Shown: positions 27,716 through 36,902, numbered from the stretch's first letter. The stretch is DNA of 64,000 nt from Hyphomicrobiales bacterium (GCA_009377755.1 WHTM01000002.1:124001-188000), one strand, 5' to 3'. Program-made: numbers and translations. The notes: a model not told the origin generated them from the letters alone.

Positions 27716-28306
27716 TCATGGCCTTCCTGCCGGCGATAACGACCGTCGCTCATAGATGATGTCCATGAGCTGATCGGCGGCGGATTCGATCGGGCCGACA
27801 TTTTCGATTACGAAATCAGGTTGCCAACTGCCGTCCAGCGTCTCAGTGCGCCGAATCCGGTCCGCAATCGATTCGAACGTCTCCCGTCCGCGTTGCGCCA
27901 GACGCGCTGCGAGCAGGTCAACCGGCGCAGTGATGAGCGCTACCCGGGTTCGCGCATAGCGCTTGCGCGCGGGTTCGATCGTGGTGCGTGATACGTTGCA
28001 AACAATTGTTCGGCCGATGCGAATGTCGGTGTCGATCGATCGCGGCAAGGCGTACCTGAGCCCATGTGCATGCCACCACAAGGAAAATCTGCTTGCGGCC
28101 AACGCGTGCTCGAATTCGGCGGCTGAGATCGTCTTGTGATCCTCGGCCGCCGATGCCGGGCGGGTGACAATGCGTTGTGGGAATACGATGCTCGGATCAT
28201 CGCGACACAAATAGCGTGTCTGGCCGATTAACGTGTCCTTGCCGACGCCGCTGGGGCCGACGACGAGCACGATCTGCCCCGGCCCGATTTGCTCGTTGCT
28301 CCGCAT
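27716..28306 (-). CDS. phnN: Ribose 1,5-bisphosphate phosphokinase PhnN
   Basis: A 196-residue P-loop kinase related to guanylate kinase. Walker A is VVGPSGVGKDT, followed by RIVTRPAS and a late RRTETLDG. PhnN makes PRPP from ribose 1,5-bisphosphate, closing the C-P lyase pathway. It is on the same strand as the rest of the operon, but 241 bases separate it from phnM, with repeat elements in between, so it may be expressed less tightly. It converges with the LivK-like gene; the 170-base gap between them holds nothing recognisable. Confidence 0.9.
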   Translation of the reverse strand: MRSNEQIGPGQIVLVVGPSGVGKDTLIGQTRYLCRDDPSIVFPQRIVTRPASAAEDHKTISAAEFEHALAASRFSLWWHAHGLRYALPRSIDTDIRIGRTIVCNVSRTTIEPARKRYARTRVALITAPVDLLAARLAQRGRETFESIADRIRRTETLDGSWQPDFVIENVGPIESAADQLMDIIYERRSLSPAGRP

Positions 28307-28405
28307 CCGCGGTTACCTAGCGGGTGGTTTAGAATTTCTCTTCATTGCTGCCGCGAGTCCAACAAGAGAACCCTTTGAACCAAACCACACGAGACTCATA
28401 ACTTG

Positions 28406-28439
28406 CTAGCGTGGTGGATTTGAAGTTCCTGCCCTCGTT
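28406..28439. repeat. Degenerate half of type 1 hairpin repeat
   Basis: This stretch matches the left arm and loop of the 14370 hairpin at 32 of 39 positions when read on to 28444 (CTAGCGTGGTGGATTTGAAG start), but the right arm is absent. It lies between phnM and phnN. Confidence 0.7.
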
Positions 28440-28460
28440 GCGGCAGGCCAATCGCGACAC

Positions 28461-28534
28461 CAGTGTCCTTTCGAATCCGAAGTTCGCTAAGAGGGCGCCG
28501 CGAGGTCATGCGAACTTTGGATTCGGGACATTAG
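28461..28534. repeat. Type 2 hairpin repeat, diverged copy
   Basis: The left arm (28461-28487) and right arm (28510-28534) pair well, with an unpaired TTT in the left arm exactly as in the 14461 hairpin. The left arm matches that copy at 21 of 27 positions. The hairpin ends 13 bases before the phnM stop (minus strand), so it could also affect phnM/phnN mRNA stability. Confidence 0.75.
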
Positions 28535-28547
28535 CCCCCAAGCCGGC

Positions 28548-29702
28548 TCACGCAACCCTGCGACCGCCGCGCCAAACACTACGCACGGCGGCGATGTCAT
28601 CCATAACATGGACACGAATGAGGTCGGCGAGCTTCCCCGGCGTAATCTCGCCACGGTCGTTCAGACCGATGGCTTCAGCGGGCGTCTTGGTGACCGTGCG
28701 TATGGCTGCCGGGAGGTCGATCGCAGGCGCGACCTTTGGCAGCCGCAGTGCGGCCAACAGCAAGCTCGACGGCAAATAGTCCGACGACAGAACATCGAGT
28801 ACGCCGGCTTGCGCGAGTTCAGCCGTTGCCACATTGCCGGCGTGGGACTTGCCGCGAACCAGATTGGGTGCACCCATCAAGACGCGCACGCCGGCCGCAT
28901 GCAACGCCTCAGCCGCTTCAACAGTTGTCGGGAACTCAGCGATTGCGACCTTGTCGCGGATCGCCTCGTTTACATGCTCGGGCGTCGTGTCGTCGTGGCT
29001 CGCCAGCGGGATGAAGCGGGTATTGGCAAGCTCGACCAATCGGCGATAGTTGGTGGCGGCGTGATCCTCTTGATACTTGAGCCGTTTGGCGAAGAGGATG
29101 TCCAAGTCGGCATCGGCCATGCCGCCTGTCTTTCCGCGATAGTAGGCGCGAAGCTTCTCCGGATCGCGAAACTGGCGCTGACCAGGCGTGTGATCCATCA
29201 ATGAAAGCAAGCGAACGTCCGGCCGGTCAATTAATCCCTCAGCATCGGCAATCACACCTGGCATGGGCACTTCGCAGCGCAAATGCAGCCAATGGTCGAC
29301 GCGAAGACACTCGGCGTCGCGGGCAGTGGCAATGGCGTCGGCAAGCGTGGCCGCCTGACCGTCCACGTCTTCGGCGCCTTCCTCGCGCCATACGCGCAAT
29401 GAGTCGAGCACCGTGGTGATGCCGCTCGTCGCGATCTGACCGTCGTAGGAAACGACCGCCGCCACGGGATCCCAGTAGACCTTAGGGCGCGGCACGTAAT
29501 GCGCTTCAATATGGTCGGTGTGAAGTTCAATCAGCCCAGGCAACAGCAGGTCGCCCGCGAAATCTTCACCGCGGCCCGGTGCCGTTCCTTCTCCGATTTC
29601 GACAATGACGCCAGCCGCGACCGCGACCCATCCGTGCTCAATGACGCAATCGGCAAGAACGACACGCGCGTTTGTCAACAACAGCTCTGGAGCGTCAATC
29701 AT
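28548..29702 (-). CDS. phnM: Alpha-D-ribose 1-methylphosphonate 5-triphosphate diphosphatase PhnM
   Basis: A 384-residue amidohydrolase-superfamily enzyme that removes diphosphate from the triphosphate formed by PhnGHIL. The metal motif is ELHTDHIEAH (the HxxDxxExH of PhnM), followed by SLMDHTPGQRQF, LASHDDTTPEHV, VLMGAPNLVRGKSHAGN and SSDYLPSSLL. The C-terminus carries AIGLNDRGEITPGKLADLI. ATG 29702 lies just beyond the phnL stop. Confidence 0.94.
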   Translation of the reverse strand: MIDAPELLLTNARVVLADCVIEHGWVAVAAGVIVEIGEGTAPGRGEDFAGDLLLPGLIELHTDHIEAHYVPRPKVYWDPVAAVVSYDGQIATSGITTVLDSLRVWREEGAEDVDGQAATLADAIATARDAECLRVDHWLHLRCEVPMPGVIADAEGLIDRPDVRLLSLMDHTPGQRQFRDPEKLRAYYRGKTGGMADADLDILFAKRLKYQEDHAATNYRRLVELANTRFIPLASHDDTTPEHVNEAIRDKVAIAEFPTTVEAAEALHAAGVRVLMGAPNLVRGKSHAGNVATAELAQAGVLDVLSSDYLPSSLLLAALRLPKVAPAIDLPAAIRTVTKTPAEAIGLNDRGEITPGKLADLIRVHVMDDIAAVRSVWRGGRRVA

Positions 29703-29705
29703 TGT

Positions 29706-30395
29706 TCAAGCGGCCTTGGCAAAAAGGGTCACATCGACGAGAGAGTCAGCAATTGCCTCACGGACATCCTCATCATGCACGACGGCGACAATGGCAATGC
29801 CGCGCCGCTTCTTTTCAGTGATCAGATCGACCACGAGTTCTCGATTGCGCGCATCCAGCGACGCGGTCGGTTCATCGAGTAGTAGGACAGGCATGTCGTG
29901 GAGAAAGCTGCGGGCAATATTGACACGTTGTTGCTCGCCACCTGAGAAGGTTGCCGGCGGCAGGCTCCACAGCCGTTCCGGGATATTCAGCCTGCGCAGC
30001 AGTTCTGCAGCGCGCGTGCGATTATCCTTGCCGCGGGTTGGGCCGAGCGAGTCTGCAACCACATCGAGCGCAGGCACCCTTGGTACGGCACGCAGAAACT
30101 GGCTGACATAGCCTATTGCGCGCCGGCGCAACGTCAGCAGGTGCCGCGGCTCCGCGGCCGCGATATCGACGAACGATGTCTGATATCGTAGAAAAATCTG
30201 CCCATGGTCGCATCGATAGCTGCCGTAGATCATCTTCAGAATCGATGATTTGCCTGAGCCCGAGGGCCCCGTGAGCACAACGCATTGTCCGGGTTCAACA
30301 TCGAACGTCACGCCGGAGACAACCGGCAGGCGGATTCCACCTCGCAGGTGCATGGTGAAGGTCTTGGCCACGTCGAACAGTTTGAGCGCAGGCAT
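29706..30395 (-). CDS. phnL: C-P lyase subunit/ABC ATPase PhnL
   Basis: A 229-residue ATPase. Walker A is GPSGSGKSSILKMIYG, signature FSGGEQQRVNIARSF, Walker B VLLLDEPTASLD and VVHDEDVR. PhnL belongs to the nucleosidyl-phosphonate branch of C-P lyase, not to a transporter. ATG 30395 (MPALKLFDVAKTF) is chosen because it follows the phnK stop and has GAGAA before it; the frame is open further upstream. Confidence 0.93.
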   Translation of the reverse strand: MPALKLFDVAKTFTMHLRGGIRLPVVSGVTFDVEPGQCVVLTGPSGSGKSSILKMIYGSYRCDHGQIFLRYQTSFVDIAAAEPRHLLTLRRRAIGYVSQFLRAVPRVPALDVVADSLGPTRGKDNRTRAAELLRRLNIPERLWSLPPATFSGGEQQRVNIARSFLHDMPVLLLDEPTASLDARNRELVVDLITEKKRRGIAIVAVVHDEDVREAIADSLVDVTLFAKAA

Positions 30396-30405
30396 TTCTC
30401 GGGCC

Positions 30406-31194
30406 CTATGGTGGCAGCACTGAGGACACAAGCAACTGGGTATAAGGCTCGCGTGGATCGTCCAGTACCTGGTCGGTTAGGCCGCTTTCGATCACCTCGC
30501 CACCCTTCATCACCATGATCCGATGCGATAACAGCCGTGCGACAGCGAGGTCATGGGTGACCACCACTGCGGCGAGGCCGAGCTCCGCGACAATTCCGCG
30601 CAAGAGATCGAGAAGGCGAGCCTGCACCGAGACGTCGAGCCCGCCGGTCGGCTCGTCCATGAAGACCAGTCTCGGATTGGTGACGAGATTGCGCGCGATC
30701 TGCAGGCGTTGCCGCATGCCGCCTGAATAGGTGCGCGGCGTCTCGTCGATACGACGGCTATCGATTTCGACGCGATCGAGCCAATCAACGGCCGTCGTGC
30801 GGATGCGGCGGTAGTTCCGCCAGCCCACCGCCATGAGCCGCTCGCCAACATTCGCGCCGGCGGAAACCGCCATGCGCAGACCAAGGGGCGGGTCCTGGTG
30901 CACGTAGCCCCAATCGGTCCGGAACAGGAAACGACGCTCCGCTTCGCTGAGTGCGGCGAGATCCCGCGTGATACCATCGCGCATACAATAGCAGATACGG
31001 CCGGCACTCGGCTCAAGCTGCGTCGAGAGCAACTGCAGGAGAGTCGATTTGCCAGAGCCGGACTCGCCGACCACGGCCAGGACCTCGCCTTCGTGCACCT
31101 GAAACGAGATGTCGCGGCAACCGAGCTGCCGTCCGTACCATTTCGAAAGCCCTTGCGCCGCCAGCAAAGGCCGCTCGTTGCCGAGGCCGATCAT
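30406..31194 (-). CDS. phnK: C-P lyase ABC ATPase PhnK
   Basis: A 262-residue ATPase with Walker A GESGSGKSTLLQLLS, the segment WGYVHQDPPLGLRM (the NPRDGLRM-like PhnK block), signature YSGGMRQRLQIAR and Walker B VFMDEPTGGLDVSVQ. PhnK docks on the PhnGHIJ core. ATG 31194 overlaps the phnJ stop (ATGA), which fixes the start. Confidence 0.94.
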   Translation of the reverse strand: MIGLGNERPLLAAQGLSKWYGRQLGCRDISFQVHEGEVLAVVGESGSGKSTLLQLLSTQLEPSAGRICYCMRDGITRDLAALSEAERRFLFRTDWGYVHQDPPLGLRMAVSAGANVGERLMAVGWRNYRRIRTTAVDWLDRVEIDSRRIDETPRTYSGGMRQRLQIARNLVTNPRLVFMDEPTGGLDVSVQARLLDLLRGIVAELGLAAVVVTHDLAVARLLSHRIMVMKGGEVIESGLTDQVLDDPREPYTQLLVSSVLPP

Positions 31195-32072
31195 GCCGGA
31201 GCGGCCTCCGTCGCCTTGCTGAAGCCCTGTGCACCGTTGCCTAGCGCGCGACGTGTCTCGCAATATTCGGTATCCGAGCACATAAACATGCGCCGGCCGT
31301 GATCGTCCATGATCAGTTCGTCGAGGAAACTATCGACGGCGCCACATAGCGCGCACTTGCCGTCATGCCGGTACCGTTCGAACGGGTGATCCTCGAAATC
31401 GAGCGAGACGACATTGGAGTAGGGCGGGATGGCATAAATGCGCTTCTCGCGACCGGCGCCGAACAGTTGCAGGGCGGGACAGTCGTGCATCTTCGGATTG
31501 TCGAATTTGGGCGTGGGCGAAGGGTCCATCACGTAGCGCTCCTCGACCTTCACCGGGTAGGCGTAAGTCGTGGCGATGCGTCCATGCTGGGCAATGTCCT
31601 CGTAGAGCTTCACATGCATCAGGCCGTAGTCGGCGAGCGCATGCATGCGACGCGTTTCGGTCTCGCGCGGCTCGAGGAAGCGCAATGGCTCAGGGATAGG
31701 AACCTGAAAGACGAGGACCTGGCCTTCGCGAAGCGGGGTTTCGGGAATGCGATGCCGGGTCTGAATCACCGTCGCTTTAAGCGTGCTGGTGGTCGTTTGC
31801 ACGCCGGCGGTCTTAGCGAAGAATTTGCGGATCGACACCGCATTGGTGGTGTCGTCGGAACCCTGGTCGATGACCTTGAGGGAGTCGTGCGGGCCGAGAA
31901 TGGCGGCCGTCACTTGCACGCCGCCGGTTCCCCAGCCGTAAGGCATCGGCATTTCACGGCTGGCGAATGGCACCTGATAGCCGGGGACCGCGATAGCCTT
32001 GAGAATGGCGCGGCGGATCATGCGCTTGGACTGCTCGTCGAGATACGCAAAATTATAGGCCGGTGCGTTCAT
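31191..32072 (-). CDS. phnJ: C-P lyase radical-SAM-type enzyme PhnJ
   Basis: A 293-residue catalytic subunit that breaks the carbon-phosphorus bond using a [4Fe-4S] cluster and S-adenosylmethionine. The four essential cysteines are present: Cys240 and Cys243 (CALCGAV), Cys265 and Cys271 (CSDTEYC), one residue offset from E. coli 241/244/266/272, where the last is the catalytic thiyl. Other landmarks are MPMPYGWGTGGVQVTA and DQGSDDTTNAVSIR. It is joined by ATGA overlaps to phnI and phnK. Confidence 0.97.
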   Translation of the reverse strand: MNAPAYNFAYLDEQSKRMIRRAILKAIAVPGYQVPFASREMPMPYGWGTGGVQVTAAILGPHDSLKVIDQGSDDTTNAVSIRKFFAKTAGVQTTTSTLKATVIQTRHRIPETPLREGQVLVFQVPIPEPLRFLEPRETETRRMHALADYGLMHVKLYEDIAQHGRIATTYAYPVKVEERYVMDPSPTPKFDNPKMHDCPALQLFGAGREKRIYAIPPYSNVVSLDFEDHPFERYRHDGKCALCGAVDSFLDELIMDDHGRRMFMCSDTEYCETRRALGNGAQGFSKATEAAPA

Positions 32073-33166
32073 TCCGCCGCCTCCTGCGTGGCAGCGTCGT
32101 CGGTTTGCTCAGGCTCGAACTCCGCACGCAAGCGACGCAGTAGTCCGAGTTCCGCTTGGAAGTCGACATAGTGCGGAAGCTTCAGGTGCTCGACGAAGCC
32201 TGTTGCCTGTACGTTGTCGGAATGGGACATGACAAATTCCTCATCCTGCGCCGGTGCCTTGATCTCTTCATCGAGCTCGTGTGCGCGCAGCGCCCGGTCG
32301 ACCAAGGCCATGCTCATCGCCTTGCGCTCGCAATGGCCGAACACCAGGCCATAGCCGCGGGTAAAGTGCGGCGCCGTCGTGCCAGACCCTTGGAATTGAT
32401 TGACCATCTGGCATTCGGTTACGGTGATTCGCCCGAGCGGCAGCGCGAAATCGGCCTCCTCGGCGAAGAACTCGAGTTCGACCTCGCCGAGGCGAATTTC
32501 ACCGGCAAACGGGTGGGTGCGGCCATAGCCGCGCTGGGTAGAGTAGCCGAGAGCGAGCAGAAATCCCTCGTCGCCACGAGCGAGATTCTGCAGGCGAACG
32601 TCACGAGCGGCTGGAAACGCCAGCGGCTCGCGGGTGAGGTCGCCCGCCGGCGTTTCCGGCCCGCTCTGCGGCGACGGCTCGATCAGATCGTCGACCCCGA
32701 GCAGATCGGTGACGCGCGGCGTCGGCTCGCTCTGTGCCTGCCCGGACGCCGGCTCGTCAGGCTCATCGGCCCATGTTTCAAGCAGGCGATGGGTGTAATC
32801 GAATGTGGGACCAAGCACCTGACCGCCGGGTAAGTCCTTGAACGTTGCGGAAATGCGCCGGCGGATTTGCATCTCGCCGGTGTCGACGGGCTCGGTCGAC
32901 CCGAACCGCGGCAAGGTCGCGCGGAACGCCCGCAGCAGAAAGATGGCCTCGATCAGATCGCCGCGCGCCTGCTTGATGGCGAGTGCCGCCAGCTCGCGGT
33001 CGTAGATCGAACCTTCGGTCATGACCCGGTCGACGGCCAAAGTGAGCTGCTCGGAGATCTGGCGAAGCGAGACTTCCGGCACGTTGCGGTCGCCGCGACG
33101 CTCATGCGCGAGGAGACGGTGGGCATTCTCGATGGCGCGCTCGCCGCCTTTGACCGCGACATACAC
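32069..33166 (-). CDS. phnI: C-P lyase core subunit PhnI
   Basis: A 365-residue subunit that, with PhnG, PhnH and PhnL, couples methylphosphonate to ATP and has nucleosidase activity. Typical segments are YVAVKGGERAIENAHRLL, QLTLAVDRVMTEGS, ALGYSTQRGYGRTHPFAGEI and RGYGLVFGHCERKAMSMALV. The start is GTG 33166, one base after the phnH stop. The overlap with phnJ is 4 bases. Confidence 0.96.
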   Translation of the reverse strand: MYVAVKGGERAIENAHRLLAHERRGDRNVPEVSLRQISEQLTLAVDRVMTEGSIYDRELAALAIKQARGDLIEAIFLLRAFRATLPRFGSTEPVDTGEMQIRRRISATFKDLPGGQVLGPTFDYTHRLLETWADEPDEPASGQAQSEPTPRVTDLLGVDDLIEPSPQSGPETPAGDLTREPLAFPAARDVRLQNLARGDEGFLLALGYSTQRGYGRTHPFAGEIRLGEVELEFFAEEADFALPLGRITVTECQMVNQFQGSGTTAPHFTRGYGLVFGHCERKAMSMALVDRALRAHELDEEIKAPAQDEEFVMSHSDNVQATGFVEHLKLPHYVDFQAELGLLRRLRAEFEPEQTDDAATQEAAE

Positions 33167-33167
33167 C

Positions 33168-33767
33168 TCAACTCTCCTCGATCAGCGTGATGGAGCGGGG
33201 CAGGGCGGCAACCGCTGTGTTCGCGACCAGCAGGAGATCGACCCCGCGCGGAAACAGCGCGCGATTGGTGACGAGCCGTTGCGGCAGGTCAGGCGGTAGC
33301 GGCATCGCGCGCAGTGTGCTGCGATCCTTGACCCCGGGCCCGGTCACTGAGAGCGACAGCCCCCGCTCCAAGCTGTCGACTTGCAGGATCAGCGTCGCCG
33401 ACCGGTCCGGATATTCCAGCGTCCCAAGCGCAAAGGCTTCGAACGGCGGCGCCCGCTCCGGGTCGGAGAGAATCGCGAATGCCGCCTGGCGCGGATCGGT
33501 CACAATCGGCGCGCCGGTATGAAAGCGTAGCCAGAAAGCAACATCGGAGGCCGCGGCCAAAGCTGTATCGAGCCAGACCGGCGTGTCCTGATCGAACAGC
33601 GTGAGCGCGACCGCAGCGCCGCCGCGAGAGAGTGGGTGGGGCGGGGCGACCTGTTCCGAGAGGCTGACGACCGTTCCGGGCCGCGCCATCGCGTCCATGA
33701 TGCTGCGGAACGAGGACTGCGCCGAAAGACCTGGGTCGACGAAGGCGAGAGCGAGGGCAGTTGTCAT
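33168..33767 (-). CDS. phnH: C-P lyase core subunit PhnH
   Basis: A 199-residue subunit. SAQSSFRSIMDAMARPGTVV is the PhnH hallmark, followed by VALTLFDQDTPVWLD, FHTGAPIVTDPRQAAFA and GLSLSVTGPGVKD. ATG 33767 has GAGGATTGAG directly upstream, within the end of phnG's reading context. Confidence 0.95.
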   Translation of the reverse strand: MTTALALAFVDPGLSAQSSFRSIMDAMARPGTVVSLSEQVAPPHPLSRGGAAVALTLFDQDTPVWLDTALAAASDVAFWLRFHTGAPIVTDPRQAAFAILSDPERAPPFEAFALGTLEYPDRSATLILQVDSLERGLSLSVTGPGVKDRSTLRAMPLPPDLPQRLVTNRALFPRGVDLLLVANTAVAALPRSITLIEES

Positions 33768-33768
33768 C

Positions 33769-34257
33769 TCAATCCTCCCCTCGCACGAGCGTGAAGAAGT
33801 CGACCCGCGTCGCTGCCGTACGTGCTGCGGCCAGCTCCCGCTCAGCTTCGAGCCGCGACCGCAACGGCGCCAGAACTGCTCTTTCTATTGTGGAGCGACG
33901 GCTTTTATCCTGAAGCAGGGCATCGCAAAGCGCGACCAGATGCGCTTTTTCCCGGTCACGGCCCAACACGTAGCCAAAGCCGATTTCGCCGCCAGCGAGG
34001 CGAACCGCGGCGCGCGAAGCGGTTGCTTCACCGACATTGAATGGACTTCCATCGCCGCCGATGCGGCCGCGGACCATCACCAGGCCGGTCTCAGGACGCC
34101 TGACATTTTCGTGTGTCGGCAACGGCCCGATGCCTGCCAGCAAGCCGGCCAGTTCCTTCGTCTCCGCTGCGACGAGCAGCTTCATCGCGGCGCGGCGCTC
34201 GGCAACGTCCATGTTCCGCGGGCTTTCCGTCGCCTGTTGCGATAAGCTGACTGGCAT
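33769..34257 (-). CDS. phnG: C-P lyase core subunit PhnG
   Basis: A 162-residue subunit and the first gene of the phnGHIJKLM transcript. It contains RPETGLVMVRGRIGGDGSPF, FNVGEATASRAAVRL and IGFGYVLGRDREKAHLVAL, the typical PhnG blocks. It is divergent from phnF, with the candidate PhnF operator 10 bases upstream of its ATG. Confidence 0.95.
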   Translation of the reverse strand: MPVSLSQQATESPRNMDVAERRAAMKLLVAAETKELAGLLAGIGPLPTHENVRRPETGLVMVRGRIGGDGSPFNVGEATASRAAVRLAGGEIGFGYVLGRDREKAHLVALCDALLQDKSRRSTIERAVLAPLRSRLEAERELAAARTAATRVDFFTLVRGED

Positions 34258-34266
34258 TGACCAAGA

Positions 34267-34284
34267 TGTCTATGTTACTAGACA
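34267..34284. promoter_or_regulatory. Candidate PhnF operator
   Basis: A perfect 6-6-6 inverted repeat, TGTCTA-tgttac-TAGACA, lies in the 67-base gap between divergent phnG and phnF. HutC-type GntR regulators such as PhnF bind palindromes of this kind, and the position would block both promoters. Binding by this PhnF is inference. Confidence 0.65.
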
Positions 34285-34324
34285 ACTTTGTACCTCTTGG
34301 CAATGACGCTTTGATGACACTCGG

Positions 34325-35080
34325 ATGATATTCCCCAACGGACGCCATGCGGGTCCCCCTCGCGCCGGGGAACCGACGGGAATCGCGCTGTGGCGCCAGG
34401 TCGCCGACGGGCTCGAACGCGCAATCGCGGCAGGAACCTATGGTGTGGGCACAAAGCTGCCCGGCGAGAAGGACATCGCCTCACTCTTCGGCGTCAATCG
34501 CCACACGGTGCGCCGCGCGCTGGCGGAGCTCAGCGAGCGCGGGCTCGTGCGCGCCATGCGCGGCAGCGGCACCTTTGTGGAAGCGCAGCGGATTGCCTAT
34601 CCGATCCGCCCGCGCACGCGCTTTTCCGAGATTATCGGCACCAGTGGGCGAGAAGCCGGTGGCCGCCTGATTGCGAAGGCAACCGAACCGGCGCAAGCCG
34701 AGATTGCTCACCGGCTGGCGGTCCGGACTGGTTCAACGGTTGTCCGCTTGGAATTGTTGCGGCAAGCCGACCGCGTTCCGGTCTGTGTCGCAACGACCTG
34801 GTTGTCCGCCGCCCGCTTCCCCGACGCGGCGCGCGTCTACGCGGCAAAGCGCTCCATCACCAGCGTGCTGGCGCATTTCGGAGTGGCCGACTACCGGCGG
34901 GCAAGCACACGGGTCATCGGAACACTTGCCGAGGCCGGCGATGCCATGCGGCTCGCGCTCGCGCCCGGCAGTCCGATCCTGCTCGTGGACAGCGTTGACG
35001 TCGATTTACGTGGGCAGCCGCTACTCGTCACGCGAGCGCGGTTCGCCGCTGAGCGGGTCGAATTCGTGGTGGAAAGCTGA
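34325..35080 (+). CDS. phnF: Phosphonate operon regulator PhnF (GntR/HutC family)
   Basis: A 251-residue regulator. The N-terminal winged helix reads GTKLPGEKDIASLFGVNRHT and VRRALAELSERGLV, then RGSGTFV; the C-terminal UTRA ligand domain follows (a TRFSEIIGTSG start, VCVATTWLSAARFP, ARFAAERVEFVVES end). It is the only plus-strand gene within the phn cluster and sits between phnG and phnE. It presumably represses phnG and itself until a phosphonate-derived ligand binds. Confidence 0.93.
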   Translation: MIFPNGRHAGPPRAGEPTGIALWRQVADGLERAIAAGTYGVGTKLPGEKDIASLFGVNRHTVRRALAELSERGLVRAMRGSGTFVEAQRIAYPIRPRTRFSEIIGTSGREAGGRLIAKATEPAQAEIAHRLAVRTGSTVVRLELLRQADRVPVCVATTWLSAARFPDAARVYAAKRSITSVLAHFGVADYRRASTRVIGTLAEAGDAMRLALAPGSPILLVDSVDVDLRGQPLLVTRARFAAERVEFVVES

Positions 35081-35115
35081 CCGGCATTCGAACCGCGGCC
35101 AAGGGGCCAAGGATA

Positions 35116-35985
35116 TCAGAGCTCGCGCCCACCTGCCTTGCTGCCGATGATCGCCAGCCTCAGACGCTTCGAGACGGCGTCGATGCAGGCCACGGTAATG
35201 AGAATGATGATCAGGATGAAGCACGCCTCCTCCCAGTAGTGCGCACGGATGCGGTCCGACAGCTGAAAACCGATGCCGCCGGCGCCGACGATGCCGAGAA
35301 TGGTGGCGGAGCGGACATTGGATTCGAACATGTAGAGGGCGCTCGACAGGAACATCGGGAGGACTTGCGGCAATACCGAGAAGCGCAGGGTCTGCACTGA
35401 GCTCGCGCCCGATGCGCGCAACCCTTCCATCGGACGCCGATCGATGTTTTCGATCGACTCGGAGAACAGCTTCGTCAGCGTGCCGATATCCGAGATGAAG
35501 ATCGCCATGATGCCCGCGAGTGGTCCAAGGCCGACGGCGCGAACGAAGATCAGCGCCCAGATCAGCTGATCGACGCCCCGCAGGCCATCCATGAGGCGGC
35601 GGACGCCAAACCTCGGCAGCCAGAACGGAAAGGTATTCTTGGCGGCAAGAAATGCCATCGGCACCGCCACCGCCGCGGCGAGGAAGGTGCCGAGGAACGC
35701 CATCGCCAGAGTCTCAAGCAGGGCGTAGAAGATATCACCAGGTGCTTCCCCCATGGATGGCGGGAAAAGTTGTCGAACGATCACCCCAAGCTCGCCAAGC
35801 CCGTTCCACAGGTACACCGGCGAGAAATTGAAGCGCCACAAGCAATAGCCGGTCAACAGCGCGAATCCGGTCCATCCGACCCACAGCGCAAACCGCTCGC
35901 CGGGCCCGCGGGTGAAGGCGCGCGGCATTCTGGCGCGGATCGCTGCGATCCGCGCCAAGTCGATATCCGCTTGCACGGCGATCAT
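35116..35985 (-). CDS. phnE: Phosphonate ABC transporter permease PhnE (second in order)
   Basis: A 289-residue permease. LPPSMG appears as FPPSMGEAPGDIFYALLETL, with AAVAVPMAFLAAKNTFPFW and the EAA-like EGLRASGASSVQTLRFSVLP; the end has ATILGIVGAGGIGFQLSDR. ATG 35985 overlaps the stop of the other phnE (ATGA). Two PhnE proteins imply a heterodimer, as in several rhizobial phn clusters. Confidence 0.93.
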   Translation of the reverse strand: MIAVQADIDLARIAAIRARMPRAFTRGPGERFALWVGWTGFALLTGYCLWRFNFSPVYLWNGLGELGVIVRQLFPPSMGEAPGDIFYALLETLAMAFLGTFLAAAVAVPMAFLAAKNTFPFWLPRFGVRRLMDGLRGVDQLIWALIFVRAVGLGPLAGIMAIFISDIGTLTKLFSESIENIDRRPMEGLRASGASSVQTLRFSVLPQVLPMFLSSALYMFESNVRSATILGIVGAGGIGFQLSDRIRAHYWEEACFILIIILITVACIDAVSKRLRLAIIGSKAGGREL

Positions 35986-36902
35986 GTGAGCGCCTCGCGG
36001 CCGATCAAGGCATGACGCAGCTTCTCGCAGCCGATGTCGATCAGGCTCACAGTCAGCACGATCAGAATGAGAATGGCGCTGATATCTTCATAGTAGAGCG
36101 AGCGGACAGCGGTCACCAGCTCCATCCCGATGCCACCGGCACCGACAAAGCCCATAACCGCGGCTGTCCGAACGTTGATCTCGAACCGCCACAGGACATA
36201 CGACGCGTAGTTGGGAAGAATCTGCGGAACCACCGCAAAGCGCATGGTCTGGACCCAGTTGGCCCCGAGCGCGCGGAGCCCCTCGACTGGCGCCATGTCG
36301 ATGTTCTCATTGGCCTCGGCGAAAAGTTTTCCATTAGCGCCGAGGGAATGAACTGCGATGGCGAGAATGCCGGGGAGGGGCCCCAACCCGAAGGCAAAGA
36401 CAAAGATCAGTGCAAAGACGAGGTCGGGGACGGTGCGAAAGAACTCGCTGACACGACGCGCCAGGTGATAGCACCAGGTGGCTGGCGTGAGGTTGCGTGA
36501 GCCAAAGAAGCCGATCATGAATGCGCCGGCCGAGCCGAGCAGCGTCGCCAGGTAGGCCATCAGAATGGTCTCGACCATCAGATCGAGCCACTTCGGCAGC
36601 CCATAGAACCAGTAGGCAAGGTCCTCGATCAGGTGGTCCCAGCGAACTTTCGGCAGCGTGCGGCCGACGTATTCGCCGAGCTTCGGCGCGCCCTCGACCA
36701 AGGTCGCGGGATTGAAATTCCCGATCACCGCAGAGCCGGCAAACAGCACGACGAACAAGAGCAATCCGAGCACCGTCCTTGCCCGCCGGGCGCGGCGCAA
36801 TTCAGCATAGCTTCGCTCAAAGACCGCCAAGGTGGTGTCCGGCATTCGGCTGCGGGGGAGCGAGCCACCCCCTGGAAGCGCCGCGGTCACGGGCGAATGC
36901 AT
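35982..36902 (-). CDS. phnE: Phosphonate ABC transporter permease PhnE (first in order)
   Basis: A 306-residue permease with LMVETILMAYLATLLGSAGA, AFGLGPLPGILAIAVHSLGA, the EAA-like VEGLRALGANWVQTMRF and AAVMGFVGAGGIGMELV. The start is uncertain: ATG 36902 (MHSPVTAALPGGG) or ATG 36845 (MPDTTLAVFERSYAEL); neither has a good ribosome-binding site. It follows phnD. Confidence 0.92.
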   Translation of the reverse strand: MHSPVTAALPGGGSLPRSRMPDTTLAVFERSYAELRRARRARTVLGLLLFVVLFAGSAVIGNFNPATLVEGAPKLGEYVGRTLPKVRWDHLIEDLAYWFYGLPKWLDLMVETILMAYLATLLGSAGAFMIGFFGSRNLTPATWCYHLARRVSEFFRTVPDLVFALIFVFAFGLGPLPGILAIAVHSLGANGKLFAEANENIDMAPVEGLRALGANWVQTMRFAVVPQILPNYASYVLWRFEINVRTAAVMGFVGAGGIGMELVTAVRSLYYEDISAILILIVLTVSLIDIGCEKLRHALIGREALT

